A DNA stretch of 64,000 nucleotides from Arthrobacter sp. CAU 1506 (GCF_005047635.1 NZ_SUKC01000005.1:168243-232242); one strand, 5' to 3'; positions 15,987 to 24,620 are shown, numbered from the stretch's first letter. Program-made: numbers and translations. Notes: generated by a model from the sequence alone, not told the origin.

Positions 15987-17456
15987 TCAGCGGAAGCCGA
16001 TCAGCTGTTCCACCGGCCCGATGCCGAAGAAGAGCACGAAGGCGGCGGCCACGATCCACATCAGCGGGTGGATCTCCCGGGCCCGGCCCTGGAAGGTGCG
16101 CACCAGCACGTAGGCGATGAAGCCCGCGCCCAGGCCGTTCGCAATGGAATAGGTGAACGGCATCAGGGTGAAGGTCAGGAAGGCCGGGATGGCCACGCCC
16201 CAGTCGGACCAGTCGATCTTGCCCACCTGGGACACCATCATGAACCCGACGACGACGAGCGCCGGCGCCACTGCCTCGAAGGGCACCAGCGAGATCAGCG
16301 GCGTGAAGAACATGGCCAGCAGGAACAGCAGGCCGGTCACGACGTTGGCCAGGCCGGTGCGCGCGCCTTCGCCGATGCCTGCGCCGGATTCCACGTAGAT
16401 CTGGTTGGAGGAGACCGAAGCGGCGCCGCCGGCAACGGCACCCACGGCGTCGACGATCAGCACCCGGTCCACGTGCGGAATGTTGCCCTGCTTGTCGGTC
16501 AGGCCGGCCTCATTGGCCAGGCCCACCATGGTGCCCATGGCATCGAAGAAGATGCTCAGCAGGATCGCGAAGGCCAGCAGGGAAGCGGCCGTGAAGCCCA
16601 GCGTGCCGAAGGAGCCGAAAATGCTGACCTGGCCAACCAGGCTCAGGTCTGGCAGCCCTACCCAGCTGCCGGTCGGCAGCTCGGGCACCACCAGGGACCA
16701 GCCCTGCGGGTTGAAGCCGTCGGGGCCCACCGAAGGTCCGACGTTGGCCACGGCTTCGATGATCACTGCGAGCACCGTAGCGGACAGCACGCCGATCAGG
16801 ATGCCGCCCTTGACCTTGCGCACTACCAGGGCGATGGTCAGGATCAGGCCGAAAATGAAGACCAGGGTTGGCCAGCCCAGCAGCACGCCGTCGAACCCGA
16901 GGCCCACCGGAACAGTGGTGCCCGCCGCGTCCGGAATGCGGCGGATGAAGCCGGCGTTGACCAGGCCGATCAGGGCGATGAACATGCCGATGCCCACCAC
17001 AATGGCGGTCTTGAGGCTTTGCGGCACGGCGTTGAACACCGCGGTCCGGAACCCGGTGAGCACCAGGATCAGCATGGTGATACCGGAGAGCACTACCAGG
17101 CCCATGACGTCCGGCCAAGTCAGGCCCGGATTCGTAGCAACCGTGATGGCGACGAAGGCGTTGACGCCCAAGCCGGTCGCCAGGGCGAACGGGTACTTGG
17201 CCCACGCGCCCATGGCAATCGTCAGCACGCCGGCCACCAGGGCCGTCACCGCCGCGACGCGTTCGGCGCCAAGCATGGCTCCGGTTGAATCGGCGCCGCC
17301 CAGGATCAGCGGGTTCAGCACCACGATGTAGCTCATCGCGAAGAACGTGGCCAGACCGCCGCGGATTTCACGTGAATAGTTGGAGCCGCGCTTGGTGATC
17401 TCGAAGTATCGGTCGAGCACCGAAGTCTTGTCGGCTACTGCTGCCTTTGCGGGCAT
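15987..17456 (-). CDS. NCS2 family purine/xanthine permease (AzgA-like)
   Basis: A 489-residue polytopic protein. It begins with the AzgA-subgroup pattern LDRYFEITKRGSNYSREIRGGLATFFAMSYI and has FALATGLGVNAFV, SIFFDAMGTMVGLANEAG and SSNQIYVESGAGIGEGARTGL. AzgA-type NCS2 proteins are proton symporters for adenine, guanine or hypoxanthine. The start at 17456 has an AGGACAT-like site upstream. No purine-catabolic genes are adjacent, so salvage is the simplest role. Confidence 0.92.
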   Translation of the reverse strand: MPAKAAVADKTSVLDRYFEITKRGSNYSREIRGGLATFFAMSYIVVLNPLILGGADSTGAMLGAERVAAVTALVAGVLTIAMGAWAKYPFALATGLGVNAFVAITVATNPGLTWPDVMGLVVLSGITMLILVLTGFRTAVFNAVPQSLKTAIVVGIGMFIALIGLVNAGFIRRIPDAAGTTVPVGLGFDGVLLGWPTLVFIFGLILTIALVVRKVKGGILIGVLSATVLAVIIEAVANVGPSVGPDGFNPQGWSLVVPELPTGSWVGLPDLSLVGQVSIFGSFGTLGFTAASLLAFAILLSIFFDAMGTMVGLANEAGLTDKQGNIPHVDRVLIVDAVGAVAGGAASVSSNQIYVESGAGIGEGARTGLANVVTGLLFLLAMFFTPLISLVPFEAVAPALVVVGFMMVSQVGKIDWSDWGVAIPAFLTFTLMPFTYSIANGLGAGFIAYVLVRTFQGRAREIHPLMWIVAAAFVLFFGIGPVEQLIGFR

Positions 17457-17561
17457 GGGGAATGTCCTCCACAGGTGAGTGGCATAGTTGGAAGTTTCCC
17501 CAAAATTCTACGCTCCTGCAGCGTGCAGGGGCGTACGACGGCGGCGCTTGGCTTCCGAAGG

Positions 17562-18212
17562 TCAGGCGACGGCCGTGCGGCCGGATGAAGCGATGGCGTT
17601 TCCGGCCACTTTTGCCTGGCGAATGATCTCCCTGGTGCTCGGTGCCAGCAGGTCTGCGACGCCCACCAGGTACAGGCCGATGGCGTTCAGGATGGCCACT
17701 GCGTTTTGCCCTGCCGCGATGCCCAGGCTACGCAGCAGCCGCCGCATCTGGTTCTGTGCGCAGCCCGTCAGGACCACGGTATCGGCGACCAGCAGCCCGC
17801 GTTCGGTGCGGATGACCCAGCGCTGGGCGCTGTCCCTGCTGATCGAAGGAACGCGGGCCGTGCGTGCCTCCAGCGCCCCAGAGTGCGGGTCCAACTGCAG
17901 GGCGGGAGCGCTTTTCCCGGAGGTCCGGCTGACTCCGCAGGCAAAGGTGCTGCGCCGAATGTCGAGCTCATGGCTCGCGGCGTAGCCCTGCAGCAGCCGC
18001 AGTAGGTCATTGCGTTCGCCGCGGTCCGACGAGTCTGGCAACGGGGATCGGCGGCTGGGGTCGGACGGCTGCGAGAGCAGGCCTTCCACGACGATTGAGG
18101 ACACGCCCCGGCGGCTCAGTTCACTGGCCACCGCCAATCCGGGCAGGCCGGAGCCGATGACCACCGTGGTGGTGTACTCGGTCGGAACCTCTGGGGTAGA
18201 AGTGCCACTCAA
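17562..18212 (-). CDS. Short FAD/NAD(P)-binding protein, oxidoreductase-like
   Basis: A 216-residue protein. TTG 18212 is preferred because AAGGAG sits eight bases upstream on the minus strand; the frame remains open further upstream. A Rossmann dinucleotide motif VVIGSGLPGLAVASELSRRG occurs at about 17-36. Toward the end, GLLVADTVVLTGCAQNQ resembles the second FAD-contacting strand of thioredoxin-reductase-like flavoproteins. The protein is much shorter than usual members (about 300-plus residues) and lacks a separate NADPH domain. It may be a minimal FAD-binding fold or a decayed flavoprotein. It is divergent from the universal stress protein gene, with a TTGTTCAACAA palindrome at 18285-18295 in between. 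Confidence 0.65.
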   Translation of the reverse strand: MSGTSTPEVPTEYTTTVVIGSGLPGLAVASELSRRGVSSIVVEGLLSQPSDPSRRSPLPDSSDRGERNDLLRLLQGYAASHELDIRRSTFACGVSRTSGKSAPALQLDPHSGALEARTARVPSISRDSAQRWVIRTERGLLVADTVVLTGCAQNQMRRLLRSLGIAAGQNAVAILNAIGLYLVGVADLLAPSTREIIRQAKVAGNAIASSGRTAVA

Positions 18213-18408
18213 TGCACGGACTCCTTGAACGATAGGGAGAACCTCGGACGGCGAACGGACCGCCCGCAACGCGTTGTGAAACTGTTGTTCAACAAGTAAT
18301 TTCATCGAAGCCTACATAACTTTCCGGCCACTGAGAAGGGCTTTGTTGCAGAGTAAGCTGAGGGTAGCTGGCGAGGGAGCCAGTGCTACGTAGAGGGAGG
18401 CGGAACGA

Positions 18409-19431
18409 ATGACAGAAGCCACTGCCGGAAGCGCCGGACAGGGTGCCGCACCGCGCGGCATCGTGGTCGGAGTCGATGGCTCCGACCAGAGCATCTGCGC
18501 GTTGGTTTGGGCTGCTGAGGAGGCGCAGCGGCGCCGGACCCCCCTGCATGTCGTGACCGCCTACACCGTTCCGGTCTTTGCCGCATCGAGCATGGATGCC
18601 GGCTATGCCACCCTGGATGATTCGGTCATCCGCGAAGGTGCCGAAGCCGTGCTTGAGCAGGCCGTGGCGAAAATCGACGGCTACAACCTCGATGTGGACT
18701 CCCGCGTGGAAACCGGCGATGCTGCGGGGGTCCTGCTGGAGCTCTCCGAACAGGCCGAACTCATCGTGGTCGGCACCCGCGGACGCGGCGGCTTCATGGG
18801 CAGGTTGCTCGGCTCGGTCAGCAGCGCCGTCCCGGCCCACGCCGAGTGCCCCACCGTGACCATCCCGCTGGCCTGCGCGCCCCGGCTTGGCGACCTGGAC
18901 ATCGAAGTCCCGCGATCCAAGGAACAGGCCGTGCGGCCGGAGGACATCGAGAGGGTCGTCGTCGTCGGCGTCGACGGGTCCGAGCAGGCCCGCAATGCCA
19001 CCCTGGTGGCCGCGGAGCAGGCGGAACGGCTTGGCTACCCGCTCAAGATGGTCTGCGCGCTGCCGCCCTTCACCGGCTCGCTGGCCTGGGTGCCCGCGCC
19101 GCTGGACCGGGAGGCGCTGTACTCAGACATCCGCGAGCAGCTCGACGCCGGCGTGGCCTGGATCAAGAGCCACTTCCCGAACCTGCACGTCATCGGCGAG
19201 GTGCAGGACGGTTCGCCGGTGGAACTCCTGATCGAGGCTACCCGCACGGCGGAACTGTTGGTGGTCGGTACGCGCGGCCGCGGCGGCTTCGCCGGAATGC
19301 TGCTCGGCTCCACCAGCCAAGGCGTGCTGCACCACGCCAAGGGGCCGGTCATGGTGGTCCCGGACAAGCACGACCCGCGGCTCGATGACCGCCGGAACTT
19401 CGGCCCGCTGCCGGACGCCGAAGGCCAGTAA
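18409..19431 (+). CDS. Tandem universal stress protein (two UspA domains)
   Basis: A 340-residue protein with two complete Usp domains. The first begins IVVGVDGSDQS (about residue 18), the second VVVGVDGSEQA (about 185). Each ends with the ATP-binding motif VVGTRGRGGF followed by a GS-containing loop (LLGSVSSAV, LLGSTSQGV), so both probably bind ATP. Tandem Usps of this kind are common in actinobacteria under hypoxia or stationary-phase control. A 22-bp perfect hairpin follows the stop. Confidence 0.93.
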   Translation: MTEATAGSAGQGAAPRGIVVGVDGSDQSICALVWAAEEAQRRRTPLHVVTAYTVPVFAASSMDAGYATLDDSVIREGAEAVLEQAVAKIDGYNLDVDSRVETGDAAGVLLELSEQAELIVVGTRGRGGFMGRLLGSVSSAVPAHAECPTVTIPLACAPRLGDLDIEVPRSKEQAVRPEDIERVVVVGVDGSEQARNATLVAAEQAERLGYPLKMVCALPPFTGSLAWVPAPLDREALYSDIREQLDAGVAWIKSHFPNLHVIGEVQDGSPVELLIEATRTAELLVVGTRGRGGFAGMLLGSTSQGVLHHAKGPVMVVPDKHDPRLDDRRNFGPLPDAEGQ

Positions 19432-19439
19432 CCCATGTA

Positions 19440-19486
19440 CTAAGGGCTGGGCCCGGAACCTGCGAGGTTCCGGGCCCAGCCCTTAG
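19440..19486. terminator. Bidirectional terminator with a 22-bp perfect stem
   Basis: The arm at 19440-19461 (starting CTAAGGGCTGG) is the exact reverse complement of 19465-19486, with only a GCG loop between. It lies between the convergent Usp and NlpC/P60 genes, nine bases from the former. Confidence 0.85.
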
Positions 19487-19499
19487 CAGTTTGCTCCGT

Positions 19500-21047
19500 C
19501 TAGACGGCCCAGCGCGCCCCGACGGTGTGCAGCTTGCCGTACATGTGGCTGATGTTCGTCACGGTCAGTCCGACCTCGGGATTCAGGGCGTGGACCACCT
19601 GCCAGTTGCCGATGTAAATCGCCACGTGCCAGATGGCATTCGGTTCGCCCCAGAACACCAAGTCGCCGGGCTGCAGCTGCGAGAGCGGAACCTTGTAGGG
19701 CGCTTGATCCAGCTGGGCCTGGGCTACGCGGGGGAGATAGCGCCCGGCGTTGCTGAACGCCGCCTGTGTCAGGCCCGAGCAGTCGTACCCCAACGGGCCG
19801 TTGCCACCCCAGGCATAGAAAGACTTCTTGTTGGCTTCCTTGGCCATGGCAAAGCTGATGGCGGCGCCGGCGATGCCGCCGTTTGCCGCGGGGGCATTCA
19901 CCACCGGAGGCGGCGTGACCACCTCCGGCTCCTGCTCTGGTTCGGGCTGGGCCGGCGGCGGAGTCGGTCGGGGCGTCGTGGGCGTCGTGGGCGTCGAGGG
20001 AGCGGACGGAGCGGGCGTTGAGGGCCTCGGCGTAGATGGCCGCGGAGTGGAAGGCCGGGGCGTCGACGGGCTCGAGGTCGGCGGCGCCGTGATTTCATCG
20101 CTGGCCGGGGCCACGGTGGAGCCTTGTGCCGACGAGTTGCTGCTGGAGGGCCGCTGCGCCGCGGCCGCCTCTTGCGCCGACTGCTCAACCAGAGCCTGGA
20201 GCTGGCGGTCCTGTTCGGCCTTCTCCAAGGCGGCGATGCGGGCGTCTTCCTCGCTGGTGCTGGTCCCCCTGAGTTCGGCGAGATGCACCAGGAGCGCCTG
20301 CCGCTGTTCTTCGTAGCGGATCACCAGCTGTTCCTGGGCTGCGCTGGCGGCCTTGGCGTCGGTCTCGGCCGCTTCCGCCGCGACGGCGGCGTCCTTGGCC
20401 GCTTCTTCGGCCTGCGTGACATAGAGCTCCCAGGCGGCCCAGAGCTGGGCGGCCTGCTGGGACTCGGTCAGCGTCTGCGAGCGGTTCGCGGTCAGTGCAT
20501 CCAGAGTGGAGGCCTTGTACAGCACGTCGCCGGAGTTCTTGCTGTCCAGCAGCGCGCTCAGCGCCGGGTTGACTCCCCCGTTCCGGTACAGCTCGCCGGC
20601 CAGCTGGCCCACCTGGTTCTTGACAGAGTCGAAGTATTCGGCGGCCTGCGACGACTTCGCCTTGGCGTCCTCGAGCTCCGCAGTCCGCTCCTGCTGCTTC
20701 AGCAGCGACTCGCTGTAGGTGTTCTGCAAACGCATTGAATCGAACTGGGCGTTGGCCAGGTTCCCTGAGGCCGTCTTCAGTTGTTCTTCGATCCGGTCCA
20801 CCAGCGCTTGAGTGGCGGCTGCATCGCCCTTGGCGTCGTCGATCTCATCGCCGGACGGGAGCGAGGGCGCCGCCGGAAGGGTGATCCGGACTGATGTCAC
20901 CTGGGGCAACTGTCCGGCCGGGGCTGCGACGGCCGGCGCCAGAGCCGGTACGCAGACGAGCAGGGCGGTAGCAGAGAAGAGCGCAACGGCGCGCGCCGGC
21001 GTCGTCGATCGATGCGGGGCAGGACGCCCCGAGGGAAGCAGCCTCAT
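19500..21047 (-). CDS. Secreted NlpC/P60 peptidoglycan endopeptidase (RipA-like)
   Basis: A 515-residue exported cell-wall hydrolase. A signal peptide covers about residues 1-42 (ending PAVAA). A long coiled-coil region (about 65-290) follows, then a Ser/Thr/Pro-rich linker with repeated STPRP units (about 300-375), and finally an NlpC/P60 domain. The catalytic residues are C423 (YDCSG), H474 (HVAIY) and H486 (VVHALN). Such proteins cut D-Glu/m-DAP (or equivalent) stem-peptide bonds during septation. A predicted promoter at 21181-21209 leaves a leader of about 125 bases containing short GC hairpins. Confidence 0.9.
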   Translation of the reverse strand: MRLLPSGRPAPHRSTTPARAVALFSATALLVCVPALAPAVAAPAGQLPQVTSVRITLPAAPSLPSGDEIDDAKGDAAATQALVDRIEEQLKTASGNLANAQFDSMRLQNTYSESLLKQQERTAELEDAKAKSSQAAEYFDSVKNQVGQLAGELYRNGGVNPALSALLDSKNSGDVLYKASTLDALTANRSQTLTESQQAAQLWAAWELYVTQAEEAAKDAAVAAEAAETDAKAASAAQEQLVIRYEEQRQALLVHLAELRGTSTSEEDARIAALEKAEQDRQLQALVEQSAQEAAAAQRPSSSNSSAQGSTVAPASDEITAPPTSSPSTPRPSTPRPSTPRPSTPAPSAPSTPTTPTTPRPTPPPAQPEPEQEPEVVTPPPVVNAPAANGGIAGAAISFAMAKEANKKSFYAWGGNGPLGYDCSGLTQAAFSNAGRYLPRVAQAQLDQAPYKVPLSQLQPGDLVFWGEPNAIWHVAIYIGNWQVVHALNPEVGLTVTNISHMYGKLHTVGARWAV

Positions 21048-21180
21048 CCGAACGGGTCCTTAATACGAGCGCAGTAAATGCACGCGCCCTTTCGGGACGG
21101 CCGGCCTTGGGGCCGAGAGCGGTCATTGTGCGAACGGGTGGCACCCCAACTAGACCGAACTGCATTCACACAGCACGTTG

Positions 21181-21209
21181 AGAATATGCACCTTCGGTCA
21201 CTTTGGCAA
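21181..21209 (-). promoter_or_regulatory. Predicted promoter of the NlpC/P60 gene
   Basis: On the minus strand TTGCCA (21209-21204) and TATTCT (21186-21181) are separated by exactly 17 bases. This lies in the only AT-rich patch of the interval, about 135 bases upstream of the start codon. By-eye match only. Confidence 0.5.
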
Positions 21210-21581
21210 CATTTGCCTCACGAGTAACATAAACAACATTGGTGTCATTTCGCCGGTTTTGGTGAGGGTGCGGCGTGTCGCCTCCGGCTCTGGGGGTGCT
21301 CGGCGGGACATCGAAGACGTGGGGACGCAGCGTTTCCCCCGGTCGCGGCGCCGTATCGGCCCGCGCTGCGAAGACGGGCCGGTTGCAAGGTGCCGGCTCC
21401 GTCTTGATGGTGGATTTCCGAAGTGTTCGCTGCGGCCGCTGCGGCCGGGGGATGGCGCGCCGGTTCGCGCCGTGGCGGCTATTTGGGGGAGCGCAGCATC
21501 AGGTGCCGGTACCGGCAGTGGCCATGCCGTGCTCTCGCCTTTGGGCGTCCGAAGGCGGGGGAGGCGGGGGAAGCGGCGGTC
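21210..21581. other. Intergenic stretch with no supported gene
   Basis: Together with the NlpC promoter and leader, the interval 21048-21581 holds no credible gene. The plus-strand frame open from 21275 has a low-complexity Gly/Arg composition and runs into the metallopeptidase coding region on the opposite strand, so I reject it. Short G-rich direct repeats of the form GGCGGGGGA occur near 21555-21580. Confidence 0.5.
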
Positions 21582-21953
21582 TTAGCCCCAGCCCAGTTCG
21601 TGCAGACGCTCGTCGTCGATGCCGAAATGGTGGGCGACCTCGTGGATCACCGTGACCAGGACTTCGTGGACTATCTCTTCCCGGGAGGAGCACATGCGGA
21701 GGGTGGGGCCGCGGAAGATCACGATCCGGTCGGGCATGGATCCGGCGCCCCACCAGTGGTCCCGCTCGGTGAGCGGCGTGCCTTCGTAAATGCCCAGCAG
21801 TTCCGTCTTCGGATCCTCCCAAGGATGGGGTGTGTATTCCTCTTCGACGAAAATGCCCACGTTCGTCATTTCGCGCATGATGTCCTCCGGAATCTGGTCA
21901 ATCGCGTCGTTGACCGCGTCCTCGAATTCCGGCAGGGACATCTCCATCGGCAT
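21582..21953 (-). CDS. Zincin-like metallopeptidase family protein
   Basis: A 123-residue cytoplasmic protein with a C-terminal zinc-binding HExxH motif: H104, E105 and H108 in HEVAHHFG, followed by the family-typical DDERLHELGW. N-terminal residues FEDAVNDAIDQIPEDI match the conserved start of this small actinobacterial/proteobacterial family of possible acetyltransferase-like or peptidase zincins. The substrate is unknown. The gene stands alone, convergent to nothing, with the tRNA cluster promoter on its 5' side. Confidence 0.88.
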   Translation of the reverse strand: MPMEMSLPEFEDAVNDAIDQIPEDIMREMTNVGIFVEEEYTPHPWEDPKTELLGIYEGTPLTERDHWWGAGSMPDRIVIFRGPTLRMCSSREEIVHEVLVTVIHEVAHHFGIDDERLHELGWG

Positions 21954-22025
21954 GCAATCGACTCTACCTGCGGCGGGTGAGGCAGGGGGTTCCGGGGCTG
22001 CCAGAGCAAGGCAGCATGGTCCGTT

Positions 22026-22054
22026 TTGGTTTTTCCCGAAGCAGGCCCTATAGT
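22026..22054 (+). promoter_or_regulatory. Predicted promoter of the tRNA cluster
   Basis: TTGGTT (22026-22031) and TATAGT (22049-22054) are separated by 17 bases, about 43 bases upstream of tRNA-Glu. The match is good for an actinobacterial housekeeping promoter. Confidence 0.5.
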
Positions 22055-22096
22055 TTTATAGGTCCACAGCGGGGAAACGAATCCCAAGTGGTCCTG

Positions 22097-22169
22097 GCCC
22101 CCATCGTCTAGCGGCCTAGGACACCGCCCTTTCACGGCGGCGGCACGGGTTCGAATCCCGTTGGGGGTA
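22097..22169 (+). tRNA. tRNA-Glu (anticodon TTC)
   Basis: The acceptor GCCCCCA (22097-22103) pairs with TGGGGGT (22162-22168), followed by discriminator A. The anticodon arm is CCGCC-CTTTCAC-GGCGG and the T-arm is ACGGG-TTCGAAT-CCCGT. CCA is not encoded. Confidence 0.97.
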
Positions 22170-22253
22170 CGCGAGACGTCATGAATGGCAGCCGCAGAAG
22201 TGGTCAAAACCGCTTCAAAAGGCTGGTAGGATTGAGTCTCGTAAAAAATGCAA

Positions 22254-22327
22254 GGCCCTGTAGCGCAGTTGGTTAGCGCGCCGCCCTGTCACGGCGGAGG
22301 TCGCGGGTTCAAGTCCCGTCAGGGTCG
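22254..22327 (+). tRNA. tRNA-Asp (anticodon GTC)
   Basis: The acceptor GGCCCTG (22254-22260) pairs with CAGGGTC (22320-22326), discriminator G. The anticodon arm is CCGCC-CTGTCAC-GGCGG and the T-loop is TTCAAGT. CCA is not encoded. Confidence 0.97.
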
Positions 22328-22384
22328 CTTTGGTTTCCGGAGCGATTTCGGAACGCCATCGGTGATCATCGAGAGATGTTGCCA

Positions 22385-22460
22385 GGCTCTGTAGCTCAGT
22401 TGGTAGAGCGTTCGACTGAAAATCGAAAGGTCACCGGATCGACGCCGGTCGGAGCCACCA
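22385..22460 (+). tRNA. tRNA-Phe (anticodon GAA)
   Basis: The acceptor GGCTCTG (22385-22391) pairs with CGGAGCC (22450-22456), discriminator A and an encoded CCA (22458-22460). The anticodon arm is TTCGA-CTGAAAA-TCGAA. The T-arm is CACCGG-ATCGACG-CCGGTC-like. A degenerate copy of its 3' half lies about 406 bases downstream. Confidence 0.97.
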
Positions 22461-22474
22461 GCAAAACTGAATCG

Positions 22475-22512
22475 AATACCCCGGGGCTCGGTGAGTTCCG
22501 GGGTATTTCTTT
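22475..22512 (+). terminator. Intrinsic terminator of the tRNA cluster
   Basis: AATACCCCGG (22475-22484) pairs perfectly with CCGGGGTATT (22498-22507), followed by a short T-rich tail (TCTTT). It is placed just after tRNA-Phe. Confidence 0.8.
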
Positions 22513-22525
22513 GTCCGGGACGCTG

Positions 22526-22735
22526 CTAGTCCCTCAGGAGCCGGTTTACCGCGTCGATGTTCGCCCGGGTGTACCTGAGCCGTTTTTCCCGCTCCGGCCG
22601 TTTAGCCAGTGCCCTGCCGATGAAGAAGACCAACACGGCAGTGAAAGCCCACTGCCAGCGGAACTCGGCAACCCAGATCGCGGCCAGCGCACAGCCAGCC
22701 GCCAGGGCCAGGATGAACTGCCCAAGTGTTTTCAT
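22526..22735 (-). CDS. Small two-helix membrane protein
   Basis: A 69-residue protein starting MKTLGQF at ATG 22735, with GGGAGG five bases upstream. Two hydrophobic segments (about 5-23 and 26-42) are followed by a basic/charged tail (KRPEREKRLRYTR). No family recognised. The gene is bracketed by tRNA-Phe on one side and a partial tRNA-Phe copy on the other, so it may be cargo left from an integration event; that is inference. Confidence 0.65.
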   Translation of the reverse strand: MKTLGQFILALAAGCALAAIWVAEFRWQWAFTAVLVFFIGRALAKRPEREKRLRYTRANIDAVNRLLRD

Positions 22736-22831
22736 GGCTACCTCCCGATATTCCGTCAGGGGCGGGACCATCGCCGTCCCTTGCTTCGATTGTGCCTGCT
22801 GGGTCCGTCAGGAAGCGTCCCTCCTCCCTCA

Positions 22832-22873
22832 AAAGGCCAGCGGATCGACGTCGGTCGGAGCTGCCGGCACAAC
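22832..22873 (+). repeat. Degenerate direct copy of the tRNA-Phe 3' half
   Basis: Aligned without gaps to 22426-22467, 35 of 42 positions match, including CGGATCGACG and CGGTCGGAGC. It covers the anticodon-stem end, T-arm and acceptor 3' strand but has no 5' half, so it is not a functional tRNA. Copies of a tRNA 3' end are the usual footprint of site-specific integration. Confidence 0.7.
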
Positions 22874-22959
22874 GAAGCCCGCCGCGCTGATTCAGGATGC
22901 GGGGCTTTTGTAGCATCGCGCCTCTGTCCACGGCGGGCGCAGTGCGGCAACATAGGCAC

Positions 22960-23730
22960 ATGAGCGAAACCGCATTCACCCTTGTTGGCGGTCCCACAGG
23001 CCTGCTGGAGTTCGCTGGTTGGACCTTCCTGACCGATCCCACCTTTGACGAGCCTGGGGAGTACCCAGGAGCCGCCGGGACCTTGGTCAAGACATCCGGG
23101 CCGGCCATTCGGGCCGAAAACCTGCCGGCAGTGGACGTCATCCTGCTCTCGCATGACCAACACGCCGACAACCTTGATACATCCGGTCGGAGCCTGGTGG
23201 AAACCGGCGGAACCAAGGTTCTCGGCACGTTGGAAGCCGCGGACAGGATGGCGACGGTTACCGGCGTGGCTCCCTGGGAACGGACAGTGCTTGAGGCCCC
23301 CGACCGGACGACGGTCACCGTTACCGCCGTTCCGGCCCAGCACGGGCCGGCCGGGTGCGAATCCGTGACCGGTACAGTGACCGGCTTCGTGCTCACGGCG
23401 GCCGACCTTCCCACCGTTTATGTCAGCGGCGACAACGCCTCGCTGGAGGTAGTAGGGGACGTCGCCAAACGGTTTGCGCCGATTGGCCTGGCGGTACTCT
23501 TCGCCGGCGCTGCCCGGGTTGGCCTCTTTGACAATGCAGCCCTGACGCTGACCGCCACCGACGCGGCCGAAGCCGCGCGCATCCTGGAAACAGCCGCCGT
23601 GGTGCCGGTCCATGCCGAAGGCTGGCAGCACTTCAGCGAGGGGCACAGCGAACTGCGCACAGAGTTTGCCGCTGCCGGTCTCCAGGACCGGCTCCGAATC
23701 CCCACGCCGGGAGAGAAGCAGTCCCTCTAG
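22960..23730 (+). CDS. Metallo-beta-lactamase-fold hydrolase
   Basis: A 256-residue protein of the MBL-fold group related to UlaG/L-ascorbate-6-phosphate lactonase-like hydrolases. The metal motif SHDQHADNLD gives H65, H68 and D70. Further ligands are probably the histidine in VPAQHGPAG, D in YVSGDN, and the histidine in VPVHAEGW near residue 226. ATG 22960 gives the canonical start; upstream in-frame residues are not family-like. Substrate unknown. Monocistronic as far as visible. Confidence 0.85.
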   Translation: MSETAFTLVGGPTGLLEFAGWTFLTDPTFDEPGEYPGAAGTLVKTSGPAIRAENLPAVDVILLSHDQHADNLDTSGRSLVETGGTKVLGTLEAADRMATVTGVAPWERTVLEAPDRTTVTVTAVPAQHGPAGCESVTGTVTGFVLTAADLPTVYVSGDNASLEVVGDVAKRFAPIGLAVLFAGAARVGLFDNAALTLTATDAAEAARILETAAVVPVHAEGWQHFSEGHSELRTEFAAAGLQDRLRIPTPGEKQSL

Positions 23731-23846
23731 GCAGGGGACGCTGTAGGCAGGGGACGTCCCGCGCGACACGGCGGATCCAACCCGCCGTTCAGCATTCGTT
23801 CACCCGGTCTTCACGGCGGCGATTCCCCCGCCGCTAGAGTGGACTG

Positions 23847-24620
23847 ATGCCGCACCTTGCCTTCGAAGCGTCTGGACCAGAGTCCGCTGAAACCATCCTC
23901 TTCCTGCACGGTGCGGGCTGGCCCGGGATCACCTGGCACCAGCAAATGAAGCATTTCTCCGAGTCCTACCGCTGCCTTGCCGCGGACCTGCCGGGCCATG
24001 GCGCCAGCAGCGGCATCGGCTGGCAGAGCCTGGATGCGACCGCAAAACTGGTTGCCGACCTCATCGAATCCGTTGCGGACCAACCGGTCCACCTGGTCGG
24101 CCTGTCGATGGGCGGGGACGTTGGCCTGCGGCTGCTGGCCCAACGCCCGGAGCTGGTGCAGACCGCCCTGCTGACCGGGGTCCTGGTGCTTCCCGTTCCA
24201 CGGTGGATGCTGAAGGCGCAGCTTGCCCTCTCGGGCTTGACCAAGAACCGGATGTTGTGGCGGGCGTCGGCCAAGTACCTTCGGCTGGGGCCCGAGCAGA
24301 TGGCCGAATACCTGGCGACAAACCGGCCGCTGGATCCGCAGCAATACCGTGCGATCATTTCCGAGATCTTCGTCGGCACCAACGTCGAGGGCCTCGACCA
24401 AGCCGGCTGCCCGGTGCTGATCGCGGCGGGAGAACGGGAACCGCGGCAGGCCAGGGAATCGGCAGCGATGCTGGCCGGGCTGATGCCGAACGCCCGGGGC
24501 GGGCTGGCGCCGAAGTCCCCGCACGAGTGGCCGATGAACCGTCCCGAGCTCTTCAACCGCACGCTCGAGCAGTGGTTGCGGGACCAGGCGGTGTTGCCGG
24601 ACACATTGCTTCCGGCCTGA
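23847..24620 (+). CDS. Alpha/beta-fold hydrolase
   Basis: A 257-residue cytoplasmic alpha/beta hydrolase. The oxyanion HGAGWPG is at about 21-27 and the nucleophile elbow GLSMGG places the catalytic serine at 87. The catalytic histidine is probably in SPHEWPMNRPE near the C-terminus. Substrate unknown; esterases, lactonases and C-C hydrolases share this layout. It stands alone between the MBL-fold gene and the lipoprotein gene. Confidence 0.87.
   Translation: MPHLAFEASGPESAETILFLHGAGWPGITWHQQMKHFSESYRCLAADLPGHGASSGIGWQSLDATAKLVADLIESVADQPVHLVGLSMGGDVGLRLLAQRPELVQTALLTGVLVLPVPRWMLKAQLALSGLTKNRMLWRASAKYLRLGPEQMAEYLATNRPLDPQQYRAIISEIFVGTNVEGLDQAGCPVLIAAGEREPRQARESAAMLAGLMPNARGGLAPKSPHEWPMNRPELFNRTLEQWLRDQAVLPDTLLPA

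Noticed and set aside
21048..21180. Possible ydaO (c-di-AMP) riboswitch in the NlpC/P60 leader
   Set aside because: Such riboswitches precede cell-wall hydrolase genes in actinobacteria, but the conserved core motifs are not recognisable in this leader; only short GC hairpins are seen.
21275..21655. Plus-strand open frame of 126 codons upstream of and overlapping the metallopeptidase gene
   Set aside because: Its Arg/Gly-rich composition is typical of random frames in GC-rich DNA, and its 3' third lies opposite the well-supported metallopeptidase gene.
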